Assembly (NCBI GenBank): GCA_046350655.1
Contig: JAXMAB010000004.1
Coordinates: 124,001 to 188,000 of the forward strand
Origin: JAEUHO01 sp046350655
GTDB lineage: Bacteria > Planctomycetota > PLA2 > JAEUHO01
Direction: 5' to 3'
Length of the DNA stretch: 64,000 bases
Part shown: in pieces, positions 59,186-64,000 of the stretch
Layout of the letters: each line of letters opens with the position of its first letter
Position numbering within the stretch: position 1 is the first letter of the stretch
Notes under the pieces: model-generated
What the model was told of the DNA's origin: nothing
Seen by the model: the letters and a program-made list of their open reading frames with translations, nothing else
Databases searched by the model: none
Made by a program: the position numbers and the translations under genes

Positions 59186-60724
59186 TCAGCTCCCGGAGAC
59201 GCCGCCCGTCGCCCTCCGACCCCGCAGCCGCGACTCGAGCGCCTCGCGCACCCGCGCCCGCGCCGCGTGGACCTCGGGCGCCTCCGACGGCTCGGGCGCC
59301 TTCGCGAGCGGGTGGTGCTCGTCCGGGTCGCGCGTGCGGTCGTACCAGACGTCCGCGCCCCACGTGCCGGTGGTCGTGTCGAGGACGCCCGTCCACGTGG
59401 TCGCGGGCCCGCGCACGGCCACGCGCCGGAGCTGTGCGTCCACCGCGTCGTCCGGCGTCACGCCCGGCGCGACGACGGAGACGAGCGCCCTCGGCGGCGC
59501 GTCCGGGCGTCCCGCGCGGCGGAGGCTGACCCCGTCGAGGTCCGTGGGGACGGGGAGGCCCGCGAGGTCGAGGACCGTGGGGACGAGATCGGTCAGGCAG
59601 CACGGCGCGTCCACGACGTCCCCGCGGGGGAGGCCGTCGGCGCGCACGATCAGCGGGACGCGGACCATCTCCGGGAGGACGAAACGCCCGTGGTAGAGCA
59701 TCTCGTGCTCGCCGAAGGCCTCGCCATGGTCCCCGACGACGACCACCACCGTGCCCCTCGGCAGACGGTCGATCGCGTCGAGCGTCGCGGCCAGGTGGTC
59801 GTCGACGTGACGGAGCGCCGCGCGGTACGCGTCGCGCAGGTACGCGACGGTCTCGGCGCCGCCGGGCTCCGCGCGCCAGCCGCCGTCGAGGAACGGGCGG
59901 CAGTCCTCGAGCCAGAACTTCGTCGCCCGCGTGACCCCGACCTCGCGGGTCACGGCGAGCCGGCCGCAGGGGCTCGCCAGCATCTCGCGGAGGAACGCCT
60001 GGCGCAGCTCGGGGGTCACGGACCCGCCGCGCAACGCCGTCGCGAGCGCGCGGGCCTCCGGCGACGGGTCGCCGGAGCAGCGCCGCTGGGACGCGGCCCG
60101 CCGGTCGCCGTACGGGTCGTGCGCCGCGTACGTGTGGAGGAGGTAGAAGAACGGGCGACCGGTCGGGTTGCCGGCGCCCATCCTCGCGAGGACGGCGGCG
60201 GGCTCCTGCTCGTCGAAGTCCACGTCGAAGCGGTCGAAGCCCGCGGCGAACCCCGCGCCGGGGCTCACCCAGCCGCCGCCGGTGCACGCCGCCGTCGCGA
60301 ACCCGGCCTCGCGCAGCATCGTCGCGAGGCTGCGGACGGACGCGGCCAGGCGCGTACGCGGGCCGACCTCGATGACGCCGTGCGCCGTCGGCAGGCGTCC
60401 CGTGAGGATCGAGGCGACGGACGGCGCGGTCCAACTGGACGTCGCGAGCGCGCGTCGGAACGTCGTCGCGTCGCGCGCCCACGTCCGCGTGCGCGCGAGG
60501 CCGTCCGTGGTCGCGTCCGCGTCGAGCGCGTCCGCGCGCAGCGTGTCCACCACGACGAACACGACGCCGGGGACGGCGATGCCGGGCGCGACCGGCGGCC
60601 GGTGCCGGACGGACGCCGCCCGTGCCACGACGAACGAGAGGAGGGCGAGCGCGCCGACCGCCGCGACGAACGCGAGTCGGCGGTACGGAGCCGGGACGTT
60701 CGGGTCGGGACCTTCGGCGCTCAT
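59186..60724 (-). CDS. Membrane-anchored sulfatase/alkaline-phosphatase superfamily protein
   Basis: 512 residues from ATG 60724. An N-terminal anchor (LAFVAAVGALALLSFVVARAA) precedes the alkaline-phosphatase-like core: VVFVVVDTLRADAL (metal D), SSWTAPSVASILTG (nucleophile position), HTYAAHDPYGD and VVVVGDHGEAFGEHEMLYHG (metal D/H). The nucleophile position holds Thr in T-A-P-S rather than the Cys/Ser of C/S-x-P-S-R sulfatases, so it should not need a formylglycine. More likely a phosphodiesterase or phosphotransferase. Paralogue of the gene at 62663. Confidence 0.86.
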   Translation of the reverse strand: MSAEGPDPNVPAPYRRLAFVAAVGALALLSFVVARAASVRHRPPVAPGIAVPGVVFVVVDTLRADALDADATTDGLARTRTWARDATTFRRALATSSWTAPSVASILTGRLPTAHGVIEVGPRTRLAASVRSLATMLREAGFATAACTGGGWVSPGAGFAAGFDRFDVDFDEQEPAAVLARMGAGNPTGRPFFYLLHTYAAHDPYGDRRAASQRRCSGDPSPEARALATALRGGSVTPELRQAFLREMLASPCGRLAVTREVGVTRATKFWLEDCRPFLDGGWRAEPGGAETVAYLRDAYRAALRHVDDHLAATLDAIDRLPRGTVVVVVGDHGEAFGEHEMLYHGRFVLPEMVRVPLIVRADGLPRGDVVDAPCCLTDLVPTVLDLAGLPVPTDLDGVSLRRAGRPDAPPRALVSVVAPGVTPDDAVDAQLRRVAVRGPATTWTGVLDTTTGTWGADVWYDRTRDPDEHHPLAKAPEPSEAPEVHAARARVREALESRLRGRRATGGVSGS

Positions 60725-61288
60725 CGAGGCACCGGTCCCGGACCCCGCGCACGGCCCGCGACCGGCGCAGGGGCTCGGCGGGACGCACGGTCGCGCGCAC
60801 GACGCCGGGCGCCGCACGCGGCGTACGCCGACGTGCGGGCCGCCCGAGGCGACGTTCGAGGGGGACGTGACACCACCACGACGGACGCCACCGCAAGCCG
60901 CGTTCCGTCGCCTCCGCCCGGCTGCCTCGTGTCGCGTGCGCCCTCGGCGCGGACGGGCCGAGCGCCGCGGCGACACGCCCCGAACCGCACGCGGGGGCGT
61001 TCCCCGCGCGGGAAGCGCGCCGAGCGCGCAGGGCGCGCGGGACGCCGGACGCGCGGCTCGGTGCCCGCGGGGTACCGCGCCGCGCGGGACGAAGGCCTGT
61101 ATCCGGCACGTTCGTACGTTTCGGCGGGCTTACGGGCCATCGTCCCGAGCGCACGCGGCACGACGCGTGCATGACCGAGGCGCGTCAACTTCCCCTGGGA
61201 CCCTCGACTCCATGCGACATCAGCGACTTCGGGACGTCCGGCGGGTGCGTCCCCTCTCCTCGGGTGGGCTCGCTGCCGAGCCGGTGGG
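60725..61288. other. Divergent intergenic region
   Basis: About 560 GC-rich bases with overlapping shadow frames on both strands and no start/ribosome-site combination I trust. It contains less GC-rich stretches near 61090-61130 that could be promoters. Confidence 0.5.
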
Positions 61289-61603
61289 GTGTGCGTGAGT
61301 CTGCAACGCATCGCGATCGGTCCGTGGGACGGGACGTTGGTCGGGAGATTCCCGCGCGAGCAGCTCGCGCAGGAGCGCTTCTCCGTCGCGGTCGCGACGC
61401 GCTTCTCGGAGCCGCCGCGTTCCCCGGCGCCGACCACGGTCGCGCTCGCCGAGGGCGGGCGCCTGAAGGGCGACGTCGTGGTCGTCCGCTGCCGCGGCGA
61501 CAACGACGGCGCCGCGTCGAGCTCGCCGTGGATCCGTCACTGGCGCCTCGAGCTGCGTTGGATCGCACCCTGCGCGTTCGAGCCCGACGGCCTCGGCGGG
61601 TGA
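61289..61603 (+). CDS. Hypothetical protein, 104 aa
   Basis: GTG 61289 or GTG 61295. Third codon positions are almost all G/C, supporting a real gene. It begins VSLQRIAIGPWDGTLVGRFPREQLAQERFSVAVATRF, is soluble and probably all-beta, and includes LKGDVVVVRCRGDNDG. No family recognised. Its stop is 38 bases from the convergent pirin gene. Confidence 0.5.
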   Translation: MCVSLQRIAIGPWDGTLVGRFPREQLAQERFSVAVATRFSEPPRSPAPTTVALAEGGRLKGDVVVVRCRGDNDGAASSSPWIRHWRLELRWIAPCAFEPDGLGG

Positions 61604-61640
61604 CGCGCCGTCTCGGGGTCGCCGGCGGTCGCCGGAGGCG

Positions 61641-62543
61641 TCAGCCCGCGTCCATCGCGCTGCGCAGCACGCCGAACCGGCCGTCCTGCAGGTCGTGGAT
61701 CGCCTGGCTGATCTCGTCCCACGTGTTCATCACGAACGGCCCGCGCCCCACCACGGGTTCGTCGATGGGCTCGCCCGCGAGCACGAGCACCCGCGCGTCG
61801 GACGCCGCCGCGACGCGGACGCCCTCGCCGTCGCGCGAGAGCACCGCGAGGTGCTCCGGATCGACCTCGACGCCGTCCGCGACGGCGACCGGGCCTCGCG
61901 TCACGAGCAGCAGGCCCGTGTGCCCCGAGGGGAGGGGGAGCACGGCCTCGCGCCCGCCGCGCAGCCGCACGTCCCACAGCTCGACGGGCGTCGCGGTGCG
62001 CGCCGGGCCTCGCGTGCCCTCGAACACGCCCGCGATCACGCGCACGTCGCCCGCGTCGCCCGGGAGCGCGACCGTCGGGATCGCCGCCGCCCGGAGGTCC
62101 TGGTAGGCGGGCGGCCCCGTCTTCCGCCGCGCGGGGAGGTTCACCCAGACCTGCGCCATCTCGAGCGTGCCGCCGGCGCGCGAGAACGCCTCCGTCTGCA
62201 GCTCCTCGTGGAGCACGCCCGACGCCGCCGTCATCCACTGGACGTCGCCGGGCCCGATGCGGCCGTGGTGGCCGAGCGAGTCGCGGTGCTCGATCTCGCC
62301 CGCGAACGCGACCGTGACCGTCTCGAAGCCGCGGTGGGGGTGCGGGCCGACGCCGCGACGGTCCCGCGTGGGGCGGAACGTCATGGGCGCCGCGTAGTCG
62401 AGCAGGAGGAACGGGCTCGTCTCGACCGGGTCGTCCGCGTAGGAGAACATCGAGCGCACGTGAAAGCCGTCGCCGACCCAATGGCGGGGCGGCGGCGCGA
62501 TGACGCGGGTCACGCGGCGGGCGGGCGGGGGCGAGTTGGGCAC
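61641..62543 (-). CDS. Pirin-family cupin protein
   Basis: 300 residues from GTG 62543. Typical pirin N-terminal cupin: FHVRSMFSYADDPVETSPFLLLDYAAPMTF, then VGPHPHRGFETVTVAFAGEIEHRDSLGHHGRIGPGDVQWMTAASGVLHEE, with the metal ligands H, H, H and E. The C-terminal cupin is present. Some pirins have quercetinase activity and others regulate metabolism. Two in-frame CGCGAGGCCC cores (reverse, 61891-61900 and 62005-62014) encode TRGP at two places. Length is normal. Confidence 0.92.
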   Translation of the reverse strand: MPNSPPPARRVTRVIAPPPRHWVGDGFHVRSMFSYADDPVETSPFLLLDYAAPMTFRPTRDRRGVGPHPHRGFETVTVAFAGEIEHRDSLGHHGRIGPGDVQWMTAASGVLHEELQTEAFSRAGGTLEMAQVWVNLPARRKTGPPAYQDLRAAAIPTVALPGDAGDVRVIAGVFEGTRGPARTATPVELWDVRLRGGREAVLPLPSGHTGLLLVTRGPVAVADGVEVDPEHLAVLSRDGEGVRVAAASDARVLVLAGEPIDEPVVGRGPFVMNTWDEISQAIHDLQDGRFGVLRSAMDAG

Positions 62544-62601
62544 GGGGGCGCTCCGGACGGGCCCCGACGGTACCCGCGGGACGAGGGACGCGGCCGACGC
62601 C

Positions 62602-62660
62602 GGGGCACGCGAGGCCCGGTGGCCGTCATGCGGCGTCGCGGGCCGGGGCCCGCGTGCCCC
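62602..62660 (-). terminator. Repeat-derived hairpin after the second phosphatase-like gene
   Basis: GGGGCACGCG (62602-62611) pairs with CGCGTGCCCC (62651-62660), continuing with GGCCC/GGGCC after a bulged base. The left arm is a full CGCGAGGCCC repeat (core 62608-62617). Directly after the stop at 62663 of the minus-strand gene. Confidence 0.6.
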
Positions 62661-62662
62661 GT

Positions 62663-64000
62663 TCAGCGCGTGTAGACCTCGATCGTGCGCCGCACGCGGT
62701 CGCGCACCGCGTCGAAGTAGGCCGGGTCGGGCCGGACCGGCGGCGCGGGGAGCGGGTGGTGCTCGTCGGGGTCGCCCTTCCGGTCGTACCAGCGCTCGGA
62801 GGTCCACTGGCCGGTGCGGCGGTCGAACGTGCCCGTCCAGGCCACGTCGTCGTCGCGGACGGCGGCGCGGCGGTTCCAGGGCTCGTCGCCGCTCGTCGCG
62901 TCGTCGTTCGACGTGACGACCGAGGCCACCGGACGGCCGCGCGCCGGCGACGCCACGACCGGGACGAGCGACTGCCCGTCGAACCGGACGCGCGTCGTCG
63001 TCCCCGCGAGGTCGAGCAGCGTCGGGACGACGTCGACGAGGCCGACGGTCGCCGGGACCACGCCGCCCGCGGGCCAGCCGTCGGCCCGGATCACGAGGAT
63101 CGCGCGCGTCAGCTCCGGCACGACCTGTCGTCCGTGCTGGAGGACGCCGTGTTCGCCGAACGCCTCGCCGTGGTCCGAGCACACCACGACGACCGTGCCC
63201 TTCGGGAGGGCCTCGAGCGCGGCGAGGGTCGCGGCGAGGCGCGCCTCGACGTGGGGGAGCGCGGCGTGGTACGCGGCCCGCACCCGTGCCACCAGCGCGC
63301 GTCCGCCCGCGTCCGCGCGCCAGCCGCCGTCCATGAACGCGCGGCACCCCGCCCAGAGCTCGCGGGTCGCCGTCTCGCCGAGGCCGTCCTCGACGGCGGC
63401 GAGCCCGCAGGGGTCCGTCATCCGCAGCTCGAAGTACGCGCGCCGCGCGGCCTCGATCGCGGCGTCGTCGGCGGGCGGCACCCGCGCACGCTCGACGTAC
63501 GTGAGGCCGCGGACGGCCTCCGCGGGCGCGCAGGTACGGGCGTTGCGGCGCGACTTGTCGCCGTACGGGTCGTGGGCCGCGTAGCTGTGGAGGAACAGGA
63601 AGAAGGGACGGTTCGAGGGCCGGCGCCGCTCCCAACGGGCGACGACCTCGGCGGGCGGGAGCGCGTCGAAGTCGGTCGAGAACTGGTCGAAGCCGGCCGC
63701 GAGCCCCGACGGCTCGCCGACCCAGCCGCCCCCGGTGCACGCCGCCGTGGAGAAGCCGGCCGCGCGGAGGATCGCGGCGACCGTCGGCACCGACGCGGGC
63801 AGTCGCGCCCGGAACGACGGGTCGAGCACGCCGTGCGAGCCGGGCTCGAGCCCCGTGAGGAGCGTGGTCACCGACGGCGCGGTCCAGGACGACGGGGCGA
63901 GGGCGCCGTCGAAGCTCGTCGCGCCGGCGCGGAACGCGCGCAGCGACGGGAGCCCTTGGTGGTCGGCGCCCGGCTCGACGACGTCGGTGCGGACCGTGTC
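62663..64000 (-). CDS. Sulfatase/alkaline-phosphatase superfamily protein (partial, N-terminus outside window)
   Basis: At least 445 residues; the frame is open to the window end, where it reads DTVRTDVVEPGADHQGLPSLRAFRAGATSFDGALAPSSWTAPSVTTLLTG. It is a paralogue of 59186-60724 with the same landmarks: T-A-P-S nucleophile position, FLHSYAAHDPYGDKSRRN, VVVVCSDHGEAFGEHGVLQHG, VGLVDVVPTLLDLAG and the closing WYDRKGDPDEHHPL. Again Thr replaces the sulfatase Cys/Ser. Stop at 62663, immediately before a repeat-derived hairpin. Confidence 0.85.
   Translation of the reverse strand, partial: DTVRTDVVEPGADHQGLPSLRAFRAGATSFDGALAPSSWTAPSVTTLLTGLEPGSHGVLDPSFRARLPASVPTVAAILRAAGFSTAACTGGGWVGEPSGLAAGFDQFSTDFDALPPAEVVARWERRRPSNRPFFLFLHSYAAHDPYGDKSRRNARTCAPAEAVRGLTYVERARVPPADDAAIEAARRAYFELRMTDPCGLAAVEDGLGETATRELWAGCRAFMDGGWRADAGGRALVARVRAAYHAALPHVEARLAATLAALEALPKGTVVVVCSDHGEAFGEHGVLQHGRQVVPELTRAILVIRADGWPAGGVVPATVGLVDVVPTLLDLAGTTTRVRFDGQSLVPVVASPARGRPVASVVTSNDDATSGDEPWNRRAAVRDDDVAWTGTFDRRTGQWTSERWYDRKGDPDEHHPLPAPPVRPDPAYFDAVRDRVRRTIEVYTR

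Overview
The window is very GC-rich bacterial DNA with GTG/TTG starts, many overlapping stop/start junctions, and the gene styles of a large-genome Gram-negative: ECF sigma/anti-sigma pairs, a secretin, PD40 (TolB-like) beta-propeller lipoproteins, a Ser/Thr kinase fused to a formylglycine-generating-enzyme (FGE)-like domain, a CHAT protease and a two-part signal peptidase. Planctomycetota is my best guess and Myxococcota the main alternative; there is no rRNA or phylogenetic marker to settle it.

Layout. 1-24.2 kb is ordinary chromosome: a PD40 lipoprotein (cut by the window edge), a threonine-dehydrogenase-like epimerase, HEAT/VWA protein, ferritin-like protein, thioredoxin, an acyl-CoA synthetase, a tightly packed HNH / zinc-ribbon / MFS / signal peptidase run, an ECF sigma operon, a cyclic-di-GMP-I riboswitch in front of a FliA/WhiG-type sigma gene, a secretin with a downstream lipoprotein, a transglutaminase-like protein and a zinc-ribbon/rhomboid-like membrane protein. 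24.3-43.9 kb is a genomic island: an intact tRNA-Gly(CCC) is followed by two further copies of its 3' 51 bases (41614-41664 and 43811-43861), which define two tandem elements of about 17.3 and 2.2 kb. The larger one carries a two-gene DDE integrase-type set, several small membrane proteins, an exported-protein/lipoprotein/serine-protease operon, two duplicated 120-residue proteins, and a 1901-residue Cys-, Pro- and Ala-rich protein with a polymorphic-toxin-like layout followed by two candidate immunity genes. The smaller holds a PD-(D/E)XK-like nuclease and a truncated protease. No tyrosine or serine recombinase is visible.

43.9-64 kb is chromosome again but with a second accessory hotspot: a DUF433-DUF5615 toxin-antitoxin-like pair, an ankyrin/kelch gene broken by one TAG codon, an ECF sigma / zinc anti-sigma / TPR-CHAT / PD40 cassette, an Ea22-like gene, a 177-bp MITE-like element and an AbiEii-type nucleotidyltransferase pair. 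The cassettes are separated by direct repeats (108 and 263 bp) of the 3' end of the kinase-FGE gene at 56272-58989. The right end has two paralogous alkaline-phosphatase-superfamily proteins and a pirin.

A short repeat with core CGCGAGGCCC (often continuing GGTGGCCG) occurs about 25 times, in both orientations, between genes and in frame inside genes, across all chromosomal parts. I found no full copy inside the 19.5-kb tRNA island, which supports recent acquisition of that island. Where two copies face each other they form terminator-like hairpins.
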